64,000 bases of DNA from assembly GCA_947487205.1 (NCBI GenBank), contig CANKVU010000016.1:58612-122611 (forward strand). Reading direction: 5' to 3'. This DNA comes from an uncultured Paracoccaceae bacterium. Lineage in GTDB: Bacteria; Pseudomonadota; Alphaproteobacteria; Rhodobacterales; Rhodobacteraceae. Made by a program: the position numbers and the translations under genes. A model generated the notes under the pieces. That model was not told where the DNA came from, did not search any database, and saw only the letters and a list, made by a program, of their open reading frames with translations. Below, piece by piece: positions 40,241-52,801 of this stretch; within the stretch, counting starts at the first letter, position 1; each line of letters starts with the position of its first letter.

Positions 40241-41030
40241 CGTTCACAGCGGACGGCCTAAAGTCGTCGCCATCGTCAACCAGAAGGGCGGGGTGGGAAA
40301 GACCACCACGGCCATCAATTTGGGCGCGGCGCTCGCCGAGGCGGGAAAGAAGGTCGTGATCATCGATCTGGACCCCCAGGGAAACGCGTCGACCGGCCTT
40401 GGAATCGAACTCGAAGATCGCCACTCGACCACGTATGATCTGATCCTCGAGGGCATGGATCTGATCGATGCCCTGCAGGGGACGCGGATTCCGAACCTTT
40501 TCGTGGTTCCGGCAACCTCGGATTTGAGCTCGGCCGATATCGAGATGTTGTCCAAGGGGCAACGGACCGCCCTGTTGAAGATGGCGCTCGCCACCGACCG
40601 GATCGAAGCGATCGGGCTGGACTTCGTGTTCATCGATTGCCCGCCATCGCTGTCGCTTCTGACAGTTAACGCGATGGTCGCGGCGGATTCCGTTCTCGTC
40701 CCCTTGCAAAGCGAGTTCTTCGCGCTGGAGGGCCTGTCCCAGCTGATGTTGACGGTGCGGGAGGTGCGACAATCGGCCAACCCGAACCTGTCAATCGAAG
40801 GGGTGGTCTTGACGATGTATGACGGCCGGAACAAGCTGGCGCAGGGAGTGCTGGCCGATGCCAAGGAGACGCTGGGCGAACTGGTCTTCCATACGATCAT
40901 TCCGCGTAACGTGCGCGTGAGCGAGGCGCCGTCCTATGCACAGCCAGTGACGGAGTACGACCCGGCATCGAAGGGAAGTATCGCGTATCGTGCCTTGGCA
41001 GACGAATTCGTGGCGCGGCACCGGATCTGA
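40233..41030 (+). CDS. parA: Chromosome partitioning ATPase ParA
   Basis: VVAIVNQKGGVGKTTTAINLGAALAEAGKKVVIIDLDPQGNASTGLG. Confidence 0.97.
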   Translation: MSDVHSGRPKVVAIVNQKGGVGKTTTAINLGAALAEAGKKVVIIDLDPQGNASTGLGIELEDRHSTTYDLILEGMDLIDALQGTRIPNLFVVPATSDLSSADIEMLSKGQRTALLKMALATDRIEAIGLDFVFIDCPPSLSLLTVNAMVAADSVLVPLQSEFFALEGLSQLMLTVREVRQSANPNLSIEGVVLTMYDGRNKLAQGVLADAKETLGELVFHTIIPRNVRVSEAPSYAQPVTEYDPASKGSIAYRALADEFVARHRI

Positions 41031-41039
41031 GGGGAAGAC

Positions 41040-41924
41040 ATGTCGGAACGCAGGGAACGACGCGGGCTCGGGCGGGGACTGTCCGCCCTCATGGCTGATA
41101 TCGACGTGGCGTCGTCCGATTCGTCGGACGGGGAGGCGCCGCGGCCCGAAGCTCTCGTGCCCATCGAGCGGATCGAGGCGAACCCGGACCAGCCGCGCCG
41201 CTCGTTCAACACCGAGAGCCTTGAGGAACTTGCCGGTTCGATTGCCCAGAGGGGCATCATCCAGCCTCTCATTCTGCGCCAGCATCCTGAAAAAAATGAA
41301 CATTATCAGATAGTTGCGGGTGAGCGGAGGTGGCGGGCCGCGCAGATGGCGCAGCTTCACGAAGTGCCCGCGATCATCCGTGAATTCGACGATATCGAGG
41401 TCCTCGAGGTCGCGATCATCGAGAACATCCAGCGCGCGGATCTCAACCCGGTGGACGAGGCGTCTGGGTACCGGCAGCTCATGGACCGCTTCGGCCATAC
41501 GCAGGAGAAGATGGCGGAAGCCCTCGGCAAGAGCCGATCGCATATCGCCAATGCGCTGCGGCTCCTGAATCTCCCGCAGGACGTGCAGGGCCACCTTGCC
41601 GAAGGACGGCTGTCGGCGGGTCATGCCCGTGCTCTTGTCGCGAATCCGAACGCGTCCGAACTGGCGCAACAGATCCTGAAGAAGGGCCTGTCCGTGCGCG
41701 AGACCGAGGCGCTCGTCCGCAAGCCTGAGGGGAGGTCGGGCCCCAAGGCGGGCACGGTGGAGAAGGATGCGGATACCCGGGTTCTGGAACAGGAGCTCAG
41801 CTCCGCGCTCGGGTTGCGGGTCAGCATCGATCACAAGGCAGGCACAGCCGGCGGCAAGATGACGATCAGCTACCGCTCCCTGGAACAGCTCGACGATCTT
41901 TGCCGCCGCCTTTCGGGCGACTAG
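41040..41924 (+). CDS. parB: Chromosome partitioning protein ParB
   Basis: RRGLGRGLSALMADI; IIQPLILRQHPEKNEHYQIVAGERRWRAAQMA; LGKSRSHIANALRLLNLP. Confidence 0.97.
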   Translation: MSERRERRGLGRGLSALMADIDVASSDSSDGEAPRPEALVPIERIEANPDQPRRSFNTESLEELAGSIAQRGIIQPLILRQHPEKNEHYQIVAGERRWRAAQMAQLHEVPAIIREFDDIEVLEVAIIENIQRADLNPVDEASGYRQLMDRFGHTQEKMAEALGKSRSHIANALRLLNLPQDVQGHLAEGRLSAGHARALVANPNASELAQQILKKGLSVRETEALVRKPEGRSGPKAGTVEKDADTRVLEQELSSALGLRVSIDHKAGTAGGKMTISYRSLEQLDDLCRRLSGD

Positions 41925-43039
41925 GCGAGCAATTCGCGCAGGATCGCGTCGAGGATCGGGCGACCGGATCGCGTCAGCCGCAATCGGCCGTCGCGCCGCT
42001 CCACCAGCCCCATCTCCTCCAGCGGCGCGGTTCGGGCCGGGGGGAACGGTACCTCGGAAAGCGGCACGCCCTCTGCGATCCGGAGGCCCATCATCAGCCG
42101 CTCTTCGGCCACGTCCCGCCGCGTCAGCGCGCGCCACGTATCCGGACGCGCGTCCGAGGCCACGGCGGACAGCCAGGCGGTGGGGGACGCAGGCGCCTCC
42201 GTCGCGTGCCGGATCGCGTCGAGCGTCACCCGGCCATGGGCGCCGGGACCGATCCCGATATAATCGCCTCCGGTCCAGTAGATCAGGTTGTGGCGGGATT
42301 CGGAGCCGGGTCGGGCGTGGTTCGACACCTCGTAGGCGGGCAGGCCCGCGGCGGCGGTCAGATCCTGCGTGATGTCCCACAGATCGGCCCCGAGATCTTC
42401 GTCGGGCAGGCCGCCAAGCCGTCCGGCGGCGCGCCGGTCGCCGAAGGCGGTCCCGTCCTCCACCGTCAGCTGGTAGAGGGAGAGATGATCGGCGGCGAGC
42501 GACAGGGCGGTTTCCAGTTCCGCCTTCCATGCCCGGGCGCTCTGATGCTGGCGCGCGTAGATGAGGTCGAAGCTGGCGCGGTCGAAGGTCCGGCGGGCCA
42601 CGTCGAACGCCGCGCGCGCCTCGGCGGCGCTGTGGAGCCGGCCGAGCCGCCGGAGATCGGCATCGTTCAATGCCTGGATGCCGACGGAAACCCTGTTCAC
42701 GCCGGCGGCGCGATACTCCCTGAAGCGGTCGGCCTCGGTCGATGTCGGGTTCGCCTCGAGCGTGATCTCCACATCGTTGGCGAACCGCCACGTCCGCTGG
42801 ATGCGGTCGATGATGTGCGCGACGGTGCGGGCCTCCATCAGGCTGGGGGTTCCGCCGCCGAAGAAGATGGACTCGATCTCCACATCGGGGAGGAGGGCCC
42901 CGTACCGCGCGATCTCGTCCGCGTAGGCCTGCCGCCATCGCGCCTGGTCCACCGACCGCACGACGTGGGAATTGAAGTCGCAATACGGACACTTGGCCTG
43001 ACAGAACGGCCAATGGACGTAGATCCCGACCCTAGGCAA
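41921..43039 (-). CDS. hemW: HemW radical SAM protein
   Basis: [39 protein letters not shown]. Confidence 0.93.
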   Translation of the reverse strand: MPRVGIYVHWPFCQAKCPYCDFNSHVVRSVDQARWRQAYADEIARYGALLPDVEIESIFFGGGTPSLMEARTVAHIIDRIQRTWRFANDVEITLEANPTSTEADRFREYRAAGVNRVSVGIQALNDADLRRLGRLHSAAEARAAFDVARRTFDRASFDLIYARQHQSARAWKAELETALSLAADHLSLYQLTVEDGTAFGDRRAAGRLGGLPDEDLGADLWDITQDLTAAAGLPAYEVSNHARPGSESRHNLIYWTGGDYIGIGPGAHGRVTLDAIRHATEAPASPTAWLSAVASDARPDTWRALTRRDVAEERLMMGLRIAEGVPLSEVPFPPARTAPLEEMGLVERRDGRLRLTRSGRPILDAILRELLA

Positions 43040-43643
43040 AGGACCCCGCGATCAGGCGCGCAAAGGCGTCTGCACGGTGGGAGATGCGATTCTTGGCCCA
43101 GCGGTCCATTTCACCGAAAGTCCGGTCGTATCCGTCGGGCAGGAAGATCGGATCGTATCCGTGCCCTTGGTCGCCCCGCATGGGCCAGACGAACCGTCCC
43201 TCGACCCGCCCGGGAAAAACCTCGTCATGCCCGTCCGGCCAGGCGAGGACGAGGGTGCAGCAAAATCGTGCCCGCCAGGGTTCGGCCGCGCCGGAGGCGA
43301 TCAGCGCCGCGTGCGCCCGGCCCATGGCGAGCGCGAAATCCCGGCCCGACCCGGTTTCGGCCCAATCGGCGGTGTAGACGCCGGGCTGCCCGTCGAGCGG
43401 GTCGATCTCGATGCCCGAATCGTCCGCCAGAGCCGGAAGCCCGGTGGCCGCGACCGCCGCGTGGGCCTTGATCCGGGCATTCTCGGCGAAGGTCGTGCCG
43501 GTCTCGTCGGGTTCCGGCAGGCCGTGATCGGCGTTCGACGTCACGCTCAGCCCGTAGGGCGACAGCAATTCCCGAATCTCTTCGAGCTTTCCCTGGTTGT
43601 GCGTGGCGACGACAAGCCGCTCGCCCGTGAAGGTCCGGGTCAC
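43032..43643 (-). CDS. rdgB: XTP/dITP diphosphatase
   Basis: GTG start; [68 protein letters not shown]. Confidence 0.95.
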   Translation of the reverse strand: MTRTFTGERLVVATHNQGKLEEIRELLSPYGLSVTSNADHGLPEPDETGTTFAENARIKAHAAVAATGLPALADDSGIEIDPLDGQPGVYTADWAETGSGRDFALAMGRAHAALIASGAAEPWRARFCCTLVLAWPDGHDEVFPGRVEGRFVWPMRGDQGHGYDPIFLPDGYDRTFGEMDRWAKNRISHRADAFARLIAGSFA

Positions 43644-44350
43644 GAGATGGCGGTCCGCTGGGCGGTGACGAGGTCGGCCACGCCGGCTTCGGCGAGATCC
43701 AGAAGGCCCGCCATCTGGTCGCGGCTGAACGTGGCGCCTTCCCCCGACATCTGCACCTCGATCAGGCGATTGCTTCCCGTCAGGACGAAGTTCCCGTCGA
43801 CCGCCGCCTCGCTGTCCTCGGGGTAGTCGAGATCGAGCACCGTCTGGCCGGCATAGACCCCGCAGGACACGGCCGCGACGTGGTCGGTGATCGGATCGGT
43901 CACCACATCGCCCGCCTTCATCAGTTTCATCACCGCCAGCTTCAGCGCCACCCAGCCCCCGGTGATCGAGGCGCACCGCGTGCCCCCATCCGCCTGGATC
44001 ACGTCGCAATCGACGGTGATCTGGCGCTCTCCCAGGGCATTGCGGTCCACGGCGGCGCGCAGAGACCGGCCGATCAGGCGCTGGATCTCCTGCGTGCGGC
44101 CGGATTGGCCGTTCTTCGCCTCGCGCCGTCCCCGCGTATGGGTGGCCCGCGGAAGCATCCCGTATTCGGCCGTCACCCAGCCCTGTCCCGAATTCTTCAG
44201 GAAGGGCGGGACGCGGGGCTCGATGCTCGCCGTGCACAGGACATGGGTGTCGCCCATCCGGATCATGCACGACCCCTCGGCGTGACGGGTGACGCCGGTT
44301 TCGATTGAAATCGGGCGCATTTCGCTTAGCTTGCGGGCGGACGGACGCAT
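43640..44350 (-). CDS. rph: Ribonuclease PH
   Basis: [72 protein letters not shown]. Confidence 0.97.
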   Translation of the reverse strand: MRPSARKLSEMRPISIETGVTRHAEGSCMIRMGDTHVLCTASIEPRVPPFLKNSGQGWVTAEYGMLPRATHTRGRREAKNGQSGRTQEIQRLIGRSLRAAVDRNALGERQITVDCDVIQADGGTRCASITGGWVALKLAVMKLMKAGDVVTDPITDHVAAVSCGVYAGQTVLDLDYPEDSEAAVDGNFVLTGSNRLIEVQMSGEGATFSRDQMAGLLDLAEAGVADLVTAQRTAIS

Positions 44351-44425
44351 GATACCACCTTTTGAGGACTTTGCGCCTGATATGCCTCTGCCGATCCGGG
44401 GCGCAACCCCGAAGCCTGTGAGCGG

Positions 44426-45496
44426 ATGACGGAGCCGACGCGCGGACAGACCGTCATCGAGGAGATGAACGAGCGCACCCGCGAGGTGTTTCGCCGGGTG
44501 GTCGAGGGCTACCTCGAAACCGGCGGACCCGTCGGTTCGCGGACGCTGACGCGGACGATGTCCGAGAAGGTGTCGGCGGCCACGATCCGGAACGTCATGC
44601 AGGATCTGGAATTTCTCGGGCTGCTTGATTCTCCGCACGTCTCGGCCGGGCGGGTACCCACGCAGATGGGCCTTCGGCTTTTCGTCGACGGGTTGCTCGA
44701 GGTGGGGGATCTGGACCTCGGCGATCGTCATGCCCTGGACGCGACGCTGGGCTTCAACGAACGGGACGTGGGCACGCTTCTCGACCGGGTCGGGTCGGCG
44801 TTGTCGGGCGTGACCGCGGGGGCGAGCCTTGTCCTCGCGCCCAAGCACGAGGCGCCGATCCGGCACATCGACTTCGTGTCCCTGGGCCCCGACCGGGCGC
44901 TCGTGGTGCTCGTCTTCGCGGATGGGCACGTGGAGAACCGGGTCTTCGCCCCGCCGCCCGGGCAGACCCCGTCATCGATGCGCGAGGCGGCGAACTTCCT
45001 CAACGCCATGGCCGAAGGGCGGACCCTGAGCGAGTTGCGCGACCACATGGTCGTGGAGATATCGCGGCGCCGGCAGGAGCTCGACTCGCTGGCGCAGGTG
45101 ATGGTCGATGCCGGCCTGGCCGTGTGGCAGAACGAGGGCGAACCCCATGAGCGGCTGATCGTGCGGGGACGCGCGAACCTTCTGGGCCAGGTGAGCGAGG
45201 AGGATCTTGAACGGATCCGCACGCTGTTCGACGACCTGGAGCGCAAGCGCGATATCGCGGAATTCCTGGAACTGGCCGACGAGGGGCAGGGGGTGCGGAT
45301 CTTCATCGGCTCCGAAAACAAGCTCTTCTCACTTTCGGGTTCATCTTTGGTGGTCTCTCCATATATGAACGCGGACCGTAAGATCATCGGCGCGGTGGGT
45401 GTGATCGGCCCCACTCGTCTCAATTACGGACGAATCGTGCCGATCGTGGATTACACGGCCCAGATGGTGGGAAAGCTGCTGTCGGGTCGGAGCTGA
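44426..45496 (+). CDS. hrcA: Heat-inducible transcription repressor HrcA
   Basis: [86 protein letters not shown]. Confidence 0.96.
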   Translation: MTEPTRGQTVIEEMNERTREVFRRVVEGYLETGGPVGSRTLTRTMSEKVSAATIRNVMQDLEFLGLLDSPHVSAGRVPTQMGLRLFVDGLLEVGDLDLGDRHALDATLGFNERDVGTLLDRVGSALSGVTAGASLVLAPKHEAPIRHIDFVSLGPDRALVVLVFADGHVENRVFAPPPGQTPSSMREAANFLNAMAEGRTLSELRDHMVVEISRRRQELDSLAQVMVDAGLAVWQNEGEPHERLIVRGRANLLGQVSEEDLERIRTLFDDLERKRDIAEFLELADEGQGVRIFIGSENKLFSLSGSSLVVSPYMNADRKIIGAVGVIGPTRLNYGRIVPIVDYTAQMVGKLLSGRS

Positions 45497-45508
45497 ACGG
45501 ATGGATAC

Positions 45509-46177
45509 ATGGCGAACGAGAACGAACGCGACGACATCGAGGCCGCCATCGAGGAGATGCTGAAGGGGGAGACCCAGGGCGATACGGGGCCGTCTGAGGC
45601 GGACAAGGTGAAGCGCAAGTCCCAGCCCCGGGGCGACGACGAACCGATGGACCTCGATACGCTGGCGGGCGAGGAGCCGCCCGTGGTCCAGGAGGACGAC
45701 GGCATCGCCGCCGAGATCGAGGCACTGCGGGCCGAGCGGGACGATCTGAAGAGCCGGTTCACCCGGGCGCTCGCCGACGCCGAGAACGCGCGCAAGCGGG
45801 CCGACCGGGAACGCCGCGAAGCCGAGATGTATGGCGGGTCGAAGATGGCGCGCGACATGCTGCCGGTCTACGACAACCTGCAGCGGGCCGTCGCCGCCAT
45901 CCCCGAAGAGAACCGGGAGGCCAATGCCGCCCTGATCGAGGGGGTCGAGCTGACCTTGCGGGAATTGCAGAATGTGTTCCGCAAGCACGGCGTCGATGTC
46001 CTGGAACCCGCCGTCGGGGAGCGGTTCGATCCCAAGATCCACGAAGCCATGTTCGAGGCGCCCGTGCCGGGCTCGAAATCGGGCGACATCATCCAGGTGA
46101 TGACCGTGGGCTTCATGCTGCACGACCGCTTGCTGCGCGCGGCCCAGGTCGGCGTCAGTTCCACCCCGAAGGAATGA
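45509..46177 (+). CDS. grpE: Nucleotide exchange factor GrpE
   Basis: RALADAENARKRADRERREAEMYGGSKMARDMLPVYDNLQRAV; VGFMLHDRLLRAAQVGVS. Confidence 0.95.
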   Translation: MANENERDDIEAAIEEMLKGETQGDTGPSEADKVKRKSQPRGDDEPMDLDTLAGEEPPVVQEDDGIAAEIEALRAERDDLKSRFTRALADAENARKRADRERREAEMYGGSKMARDMLPVYDNLQRAVAAIPEENREANAALIEGVELTLRELQNVFRKHGVDVLEPAVGERFDPKIHEAMFEAPVPGSKSGDIIQVMTVGFMLHDRLLRAAQVGVSSTPKE

Positions 46178-46190
46178 GGCGCGCGGGCGC

Positions 46191-48830
46191 TCAGCCGTCC
46201 TCCGCCAGCCCCTTCAATTCGTAGAGCAGATCGAGCGCGGCGCGCGGCGACAGGTCGTCGGGATGGACCGACGACAGCCGCAGCTCGCATTCGGACGGCC
46301 CGCGCGGGGCGGGGCGCGGCACGGCCTGCGGCGCCGAGAAGAGCGGGAGGTCGTCGATGAGGGCGGCCTTGCGTCCGTCGGCCTCGCCACTCTCCAGTGC
46401 CGAGAGGACCGATTGCGCCCGCGCCACCACGGTGGCGGGCAGGCCCGCCAGCTTGGCGACCTGCACCCCGTAGGACCGGTCGGCCGTGCCCTTGCGGACC
46501 TCGTGGAGGAACACGACCTCGCCCTCCCATTCCTTGACCGCGACGGTGGCGTTCTGGACGCCCTCCAGCCGTTCGGCCAGGCGGGTCAGTTCATGGTAAT
46601 GGGTGGCGAAGAGCGCCCGGCAGCGATTCACGTCGTGGAGGTGCTCGAATGTGGCCCAGGCGATGGAGAGGCCGTCATAGGTCGCCGTGCCGCGGCCGAT
46701 CTCGTCGAGTATGACGAGGGCGCGGTCGTCGGCCTGGTTCAGGATCGCGGCCGTCTCGACCATCTCGACCATGAAGGTCGAGCGTCCGCGCGCAAGGTCG
46801 TCGGCCGCGCCGACGCGGCTGAAGAGCTGGCTGACCAGCCCGATCCGGGCCCTGTCCGCGGGGACGAAGGCCCCGATCTGCGCCAGAAGGGCGATGACCG
46901 CGTTCTGCCGCAAGAACGTCGACTTGCCCGCCATGTTCGGCCCGGTCAGAAGCCACAGGGCGGCTCCGTCGCCGTCCGAGAGGTCGCAATCGTTGGCGAT
47001 GAAGGGGCCCGCGCCCTGCACCTTCAGGGCGCGCTCGACCACCGGATGGCGGCCCCCCTCGACCTGGAACCGGCGGCCCTCCTCCACGTCCGGCCGGGTC
47101 CAGTCCTCGGACCTGGCCAGATCGGCCAGGGCGGTCATGAGGTCCAGCTCGGCCAGCGCGCCGGATGCCTCGCCGATCGCCGCTGCGGCCTCGACCACCT
47201 CGGCACAGAGACCGGCGAAGAGCCTGCGCTCGATCTCCAGGGCGCGGGATCCTGCGTTGAGGATCTTCGTCTCCAGGTCCGACAATTCGACGGTGGTGAA
47301 GCGGACCGCATTGGCGGTGGTCTGGCGATGGATGAAGCGCTCCGACAGGGGCGGCGCCATCATTCGGTCGGCATGGGTGGCCGTGACTTCGATGAAATAG
47401 CCCAGGACGTTGTTGTGCTTCACCTTGAGCGAGGCGATGCCGGCCTCGTCGGCGTATTCGGCCTGCATCCTTGCGATGATCCCGCGCCCTTCGTCGCGTA
47501 GCTTCCGGGCCTCGTCGAGATCGGGATCGAGGTCCGGTGCGATGAACCCGCCATCGCGGACCAGGAGCGGCGGCTCGGCCACGAGGGCGGCGTCGAGACG
47601 GTCGATCAGGGCGTCGTGACCCGCGAGCGCGCCGGCCGCGTCGCGGACCAGGTCCGGAAGCTCGGCCCCCGAGAGGACCTTGGCCAGTTCGTCGGCGCGC
47701 GTCAGCCCGTCGCGGATCGCGGCGAGATCGCGCGGCCCGCCCCGGTCGAGCGCCAGGCGGGACAGGGCGCGGTCCATGTCCGGGGCGTGCCTGAGGGCGT
47801 CGCGGATCCGGTCGGACAGACCGGAGTCCTGCGTGAAACAGGCGGTGGCCGCCTGCCGCCGCCTGATGGTGGAAAGGTCCATGGAGGGCGACGTCACCCG
47901 GCGTTCCAGCAGGCGCCCGCCGCCGGCGGTCACGGTGCGGTCGATGGCATGGAGAAGCGATCCCTGCCGCCCCCCCGACAGGGAATGCGTCAATTCCAGA
48001 TTGCGCCGGGTGGCGGCGTCGATCTGCATCACCGCCGCCGCATCCTCGCGCAGAGGCGGGCGCAGCAGGGGCAGCTTGCCCCGCTGGGTGATCTCCAGAT
48101 AATCGACGAGCGCGGCCATGGCCGAGATCTCGGCCCGGTCGAAGGTTCCGAACGCGTCGAGGGAACTGACGCGGTAGAGCCGGCAGAGCCGCGCCTGCCC
48201 GGCGACGCTGTCGAAGGAGGATCGGGCAAGGGCGGTGATCGATCCGCCGAGCTCGCGGATGAGGGGTTCGAGCTCGGGATCGGAGGCCTCCGACAGGAGG
48301 ACCTCGCGCGGGGCGAGCCGCGCCAGTTCCGGCCCGATGCGGATGCGCGGACAGGGGGTCACGCGGATCTCTCCGGTGGAGATGTCGGCCCATGCCATCG
48401 CCCCGTCGCCCCGGACATCCGCCCAGGCGGCGAGGTAATTGTGACGCCGCGCGTCGAGCAGGCTTTCCTCGGTCAGCGTGCCGGGGGTGACGAGGCGCAC
48501 GACCTCCCGGTTGACCACGGATTTCGAGCCGCGCTTCCGGGCGGCGGCGGGATCCTCCGTCTGTTCGCAGACGGCGACGCGGAAACCCTTGCGGATGAGG
48601 GTCAGCAGGTAGCCCTCGGCGGCGTGGACCGGCACCCCGCACATCGGGATGTCCGCGCCGAGGTGCTTGCCGCGTTTCGTCAGGGCGATGTCGAGCGCCG
48701 CCGCCGCTGCCGCGGCGTCGTCGAAGAACAGCTCGTAGAAATCGCCCATCCGGTAGAACAGGAGGGCGTCGGGATGCTCCTCCTTGATCCGGAGGTATTG
48801 CGCCATCATCGGCGTGGTCGTGTCGGCCAT
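46191..48830 (-). CDS. mutS: DNA mismatch repair protein MutS
   Basis: [85 protein letters not shown]. Confidence 0.98.
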   Translation of the reverse strand: MADTTTPMMAQYLRIKEEHPDALLFYRMGDFYELFFDDAAAAAAALDIALTKRGKHLGADIPMCGVPVHAAEGYLLTLIRKGFRVAVCEQTEDPAAARKRGSKSVVNREVVRLVTPGTLTEESLLDARRHNYLAAWADVRGDGAMAWADISTGEIRVTPCPRIRIGPELARLAPREVLLSEASDPELEPLIRELGGSITALARSSFDSVAGQARLCRLYRVSSLDAFGTFDRAEISAMAALVDYLEITQRGKLPLLRPPLREDAAAVMQIDAATRRNLELTHSLSGGRQGSLLHAIDRTVTAGGGRLLERRVTSPSMDLSTIRRRQAATACFTQDSGLSDRIRDALRHAPDMDRALSRLALDRGGPRDLAAIRDGLTRADELAKVLSGAELPDLVRDAAGALAGHDALIDRLDAALVAEPPLLVRDGGFIAPDLDPDLDEARKLRDEGRGIIARMQAEYADEAGIASLKVKHNNVLGYFIEVTATHADRMMAPPLSERFIHRQTTANAVRFTTVELSDLETKILNAGSRALEIERRLFAGLCAEVVEAAAAIGEASGALAELDLMTALADLARSEDWTRPDVEEGRRFQVEGGRHPVVERALKVQGAGPFIANDCDLSDGDGAALWLLTGPNMAGKSTFLRQNAVIALLAQIGAFVPADRARIGLVSQLFSRVGAADDLARGRSTFMVEMVETAAILNQADDRALVILDEIGRGTATYDGLSIAWATFEHLHDVNRCRALFATHYHELTRLAERLEGVQNATVAVKEWEGEVVFLHEVRKGTADRSYGVQVAKLAGLPATVVARAQSVLSALESGEADGRKAALIDDLPLFSAPQAVPRPAPRGPSECELRLSSVHPDDLSPRAALDLLYELKGLAEDG

Positions 48831-48886
48831 GCTGCTCCCCCGGCACCGGTCCGGCCCGTCTAGCAAAGCCGTGCGGAACGGTGAAG

Positions 48887-49414
48887 TCAGCGCGCCGCCG
48901 CCTCGGCCTCTTCGAGCATCCGCATCGCCTCGTCCCGTTCGCCGCGCCCGACGACGTTGAAGGGACGCTCGATCATGTCGTTGTAGGTCTCGAAGAACTC
49001 CTCGACGTCCCAGGCGAATCCGTGGCGCATGTCGTTCAGGGTCTCCACCCCGGTGAAGAACCGCGACATGTTCGCCACCGCCACCACCCGGTCGTTGCGC
49101 CGCATGCCGTCGGTTTCCTCGTTCTCCATCTTCAACACCCCGATCAGCCGGGATTCGATCAACGCCCCGGCCGGAACCGACCCCGCCGTCAGGAGGACGA
49201 TGTCGAGCGCGTCGCCGTCCGGGGCCTTCGTGTTCGGCACGAAGCCGAAGGAGCAGGGAAAGGTCACCCCTTCGGGCAGTTCGAGCGCGATGCGGAACAG
49301 CCCGCTCCGGTCGAGGTCGTATTTGTGTCGGCTGCCCTTCGGGGTTTCCACGAAGACGTTTATCGCGCCGTCGTCGGTTCGGGGAGAAACGGAATGAAGG
49401 GCGTGGCTGAACAT
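48887..49414 (-). CDS. Inorganic pyrophosphatase family protein
   Basis: [58 protein letters not shown]. Confidence 0.85.
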   Translation of the reverse strand: MFSHALHSVSPRTDDGAINVFVETPKGSRHKYDLDRSGLFRIALELPEGVTFPCSFGFVPNTKAPDGDALDIVLLTAGSVPAGALIESRLIGVLKMENEETDGMRRNDRVVAVANMSRFFTGVETLNDMRHGFAWDVEEFFETYNDMIERPFNVVGRGERDEAMRMLEEAEAAAR

Positions 49415-49493
49415 CTTGGACGGTCCTTTTTACGGTGGTGGCGCGGCGTGCTCTCGTGCCACCTAGTCCACGGGACGGGAGAGGGAGGAACTC

Positions 49494-51746
49494 TTGGGCA
49501 AGAAATTCACCGACGACGAAGCGCTGGCGTTCCACATGAATCCGCGCCCGGGAAAGTTCGACATCGCCGCGAGCGTGCCGATGTCGACCCAGCGCGACCT
49601 GTCGCTCGCCTATTCGCCCGGCGTCGCCGTGCCCTGCGCGCGCATCGCCGACGATCCCGGGCAGGCCTACGATTTCACCAACAAGGGCAACCTCGTCGCC
49701 GTGATCTCGAACGGGACGGCAGTGCTGGGCCTGGGCAATCTCGGCGCGCTGGCCTCCAAGCCGGTGATGGAGGGCAAGTCGGTGCTCTTCAAGCGCTTCG
49801 CCGACGTGAATTCCATCGATATCGAGCTCGACACCACCGACCCGGACGCCTTCTGCGCGGCGGTCAAGCTGATGGAGCCGACCTTCGGCGGCATCAACCT
49901 CGAAGACATCAAGGCGCCCGAATGCTTCGAGATCGAGAGTCGGCTGAAGGACGAGATGGACATCCCCGTCTTTCACGACGACCAGCACGGCACGGCGGTG
50001 ATCTGCGCCGCCGGCCTCATCAACGCACTGCACATCTCGGGCAAGCGCATCGAGGATGTGCGGATCGTCCTGAACGGCGCCGGCGCAGCCGGGATCGCCT
50101 GCCTGGAACTGCTGAAGGCGATGGGCGCGCGGCACGACAATTGCATCCTGTGCGACACGAAGGGGGTGATCTATCGCGGCCGGACCGAGGGGATGAACCA
50201 GTGGAAGTCCGCCCACGCCGCCGCGACCGACCTGCGGACGCTGAAGGAGGCGATGGCGGGCGCGGACGTGTTCCTCGGCGTGTCGGTCCGCGGGGCGGTG
50301 ACGCAGGACATGGTCGAAAGCATGGCCAAGGACGCCGTGATCTTCGCCATGGCCAATCCCGATCCCGAGATCACGCCCGAGGAGGTGCATGCCGTTCGGG
50401 AGGATGTGATCGTTGCCACGGGCCGGTCGGATTATCCCAACCAGGTCAACAACGTGCTGGGGTTCCCGTACCTCTTTCGCGGCGCACTGGATATCCATGC
50501 GCGCGCGATCAACGACCGCATGAAGATCGCCTGCGCCGAGGCGCTGGCGGCCCTCGCCCGAGAGGACGTGCCCGACGAGGTCGCGCTCGCCTATGGCCGC
50601 AGCCTGAAATTCGGGCGCGACTACATCATTCCGACGCCGTTCGACCCCCGGCTGATCTGGCGCATTCCCCCGGCGGTCGCGCGGGCCGGCATGGATACCG
50701 GCGCGGCGCGGCGCCCGATCGTGGACATGGACGGCTACGAGCAGGCGCTGAAGGCGCGGATGGACCCCACCGCGTCGATCCTGCAGGGAATCTATGCCCG
50801 GGCGCGGGCGGCGCAAGCGCGGATGATCTTTGCCGAAGGGGACGATATCCGGGTGCTGCGCGCCGCCATCGCCTATCGCCGCGAGGGGCTGGGCGATCCG
50901 ATCGTCGTGGGGCGGGATGCCGATATAAGGCGGAAACTGTCGGAGGAGGGGATCCTCGACGCGTTCGAGGGGATCGCGGTCGTCAACGCCGCCACCACCG
51001 AGCATCTGGAGACGTACAAGGATTTCCTCTACGGGCGCCTTCAGCGGAAGGGATACGATCGGTCCGACATCCACCGCATGGCGGCCCGGGACCGGCATGT
51101 CTTCTCCGCCTGCATGCTGGCGCATGGACATGGCGACGCGATGGTGACGGGGGCGACGCGCAAATCGGCCCATGTCCTCGACCAGATCAACATGGTCTTC
51201 GACGCGCGGGCCGAGGATGGCGCGGTGGGGATCACCGCCCTCCTGCGCCGGAACCGGATCGTCCTGATCGCCGATACCCTGGTCCACGAATGGCCCGACG
51301 AGCACGACCTGGCCAACATCGCCGAGCGCGGCGCGGATGTGGCGCGGATTCTCGGGCTGGTGCCGCGGGTGGCCTTCGTCAGTTTCTCGACCTTCGGCTA
51401 CCCGGTTTCCGAACGGGCGGCGAAGATGCACCTGGCGCCCGAGATCCTGGACCGGCGCGGAGTCGATTTCGAGTATGACGGCGAAATGACCGTCGATGTC
51501 GCGCTGAACGCGGAGGTGATGCGCTCCTATCCGTTCTGCAGGCTGACGGGCCCGGCCAACATCCTGGTCGTGCCCGCCCGGCATTCGGCGTCGATCTCGG
51601 TCAAGCTGATGCAGGAGATGGGCGAGGCCACCGTGCTGGGGCCGATCCTGACGGGGCTCGACCGGCCCGTGCAGATCGCCTCCACCGGGATGGGCGTCGT
51701 CGATATCCTGAACCTGGCCGCAATCGCGGCCTGCGACATGGCGTGA
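49494..51746 (+). CDS. maeB: NADP-dependent malic enzyme with C-terminal phosphotransacetylase-like domain
   Basis: TTG start; [50 protein letters not shown]-terminal [38 protein letters not shown]. Confidence 0.93.
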   Translation: MGKKFTDDEALAFHMNPRPGKFDIAASVPMSTQRDLSLAYSPGVAVPCARIADDPGQAYDFTNKGNLVAVISNGTAVLGLGNLGALASKPVMEGKSVLFKRFADVNSIDIELDTTDPDAFCAAVKLMEPTFGGINLEDIKAPECFEIESRLKDEMDIPVFHDDQHGTAVICAAGLINALHISGKRIEDVRIVLNGAGAAGIACLELLKAMGARHDNCILCDTKGVIYRGRTEGMNQWKSAHAAATDLRTLKEAMAGADVFLGVSVRGAVTQDMVESMAKDAVIFAMANPDPEITPEEVHAVREDVIVATGRSDYPNQVNNVLGFPYLFRGALDIHARAINDRMKIACAEALAALAREDVPDEVALAYGRSLKFGRDYIIPTPFDPRLIWRIPPAVARAGMDTGAARRPIVDMDGYEQALKARMDPTASILQGIYARARAAQARMIFAEGDDIRVLRAAIAYRREGLGDPIVVGRDADIRRKLSEEGILDAFEGIAVVNAATTEHLETYKDFLYGRLQRKGYDRSDIHRMAARDRHVFSACMLAHGHGDAMVTGATRKSAHVLDQINMVFDARAEDGAVGITALLRRNRIVLIADTLVHEWPDEHDLANIAERGADVARILGLVPRVAFVSFSTFGYPVSERAAKMHLAPEILDRRGVDFEYDGEMTVDVALNAEVMRSYPFCRLTGPANILVVPARHSASISVKLMQEMGEATVLGPILTGLDRPVQIASTGMGVVDILNLAAIAACDMA

Positions 51747-51749
51747 GGT

Positions 51750-52400
51750 TCAGCTGCCCGGTTCGGGGAGGAACGGCGCGTCGTCGCCCCAGATCTGGCG
51801 TACCCGCTGGTCCCGCCCGCAGCCTTGCCGGTACCGCTCGTAGGCCACGGCCTTGGGAACGGCCAATCCGACGGAACTGAATGCGATCCGGTCCTGCGAC
51901 TTGTAATAATCCTGGTGGTAGGCGTCGACGGGATAGAATTCGCCGACCGACCGGATCGGGGTGACGACCTCGCGGCCGAGTTCCTGTTCGGCCGCGGCGA
52001 TCGCGGCTTCGGCCGCGGCGCGCTGTTCGTCGTTCTCCACGTAGATCGCCGTGGTGTATTCGAGGCCCCGGTCGCAGAACTGACCCCTTGCATCGAAGGG
52101 ATCGATCGAGCGGAGAAAGAGATCGTAGATCTCTCGGTAGCCGATCTGATCGTCGTCGAAGGGGACCTTCGCCGCCTCGATATGGTCACCGGACGCGCCA
52201 TAGGTCGGATCGGCGGTCGTCCCCCCGGTGAAGCCCGAGACCACGTCGCCCACACCCTGCACCTTCTCGAAATCGGCCTCGACGCACCAGAAGCAGCCCC
52301 CCGACAGATAGGCCGTCTGCTGGGCCGCCGCCGCGATCCCGGGGGGGATCGCGATCGCGGCGCATAGGGGAAGGATCGCTCGGATCATGGCGTTTGGCAT
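51750..52400 (-). CDS. msrA: Peptide-methionine (S)-S-oxide reductase with predicted signal peptide
   Basis: From ATG 52400 MPNAMIRAILPLCAAIAIPPGIAAAAQQTAYLSGGCFWCVEADFEKVQGVGDVVSGFTGG. Confidence 0.93.
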   Translation of the reverse strand: MPNAMIRAILPLCAAIAIPPGIAAAAQQTAYLSGGCFWCVEADFEKVQGVGDVVSGFTGGTTADPTYGASGDHIEAAKVPFDDDQIGYREIYDLFLRSIDPFDARGQFCDRGLEYTTAIYVENDEQRAAAEAAIAAAEQELGREVVTPIRSVGEFYPVDAYHQDYYKSQDRIAFSSVGLAVPKAVAYERYRQGCGRDQRVRQIWGDDAPFLPEPGS

Positions 52401-52801
52401 CTGTGTCCTCCGTTTGACGGGGAAGGTCGACGCCCCACGCCGCGTGATCAAGTCATAGGCCCGTGATTTCACGTCGGGGTGACGCATGGCAGAGATGACG
52501 GGGCGTGACGCCTTGTATACAACACAAATGCGTGATCTGGTCACTCCGAAGCAGCGACGTCGCGCCCGTCTTGCGGGTGGCGTCCGGCGCGACGTCCCCC
52601 GCTGAAATTTTCCTTCGGCGACTGCCAAGGCCCTTAACACTACCAAAGATTGAATTACGCTTCTGGGCGCGATGCCGGTATGACTGAAAATTGCAGACCA
52701 CCGGCGGCATTGCGTGAACGTGATCGCATTCCCTCCACGCGCGGCCTCGGACCCGGGCTGGTCGGCATGGCGAAAACAGAAATCGGCGAGAGGAGCGTTC
52801 G

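Noticed and set aside
48831-51584. In-frame upstream extension of mutS (1797-aa ORF) and antisense 865-aa ORF over ppa/maeB
   Set aside because: MutS begins convincingly at 48830 ([19 protein letters not shown]); the rest is antisense to maeB and ppa or a +strand frame-shadow of them.
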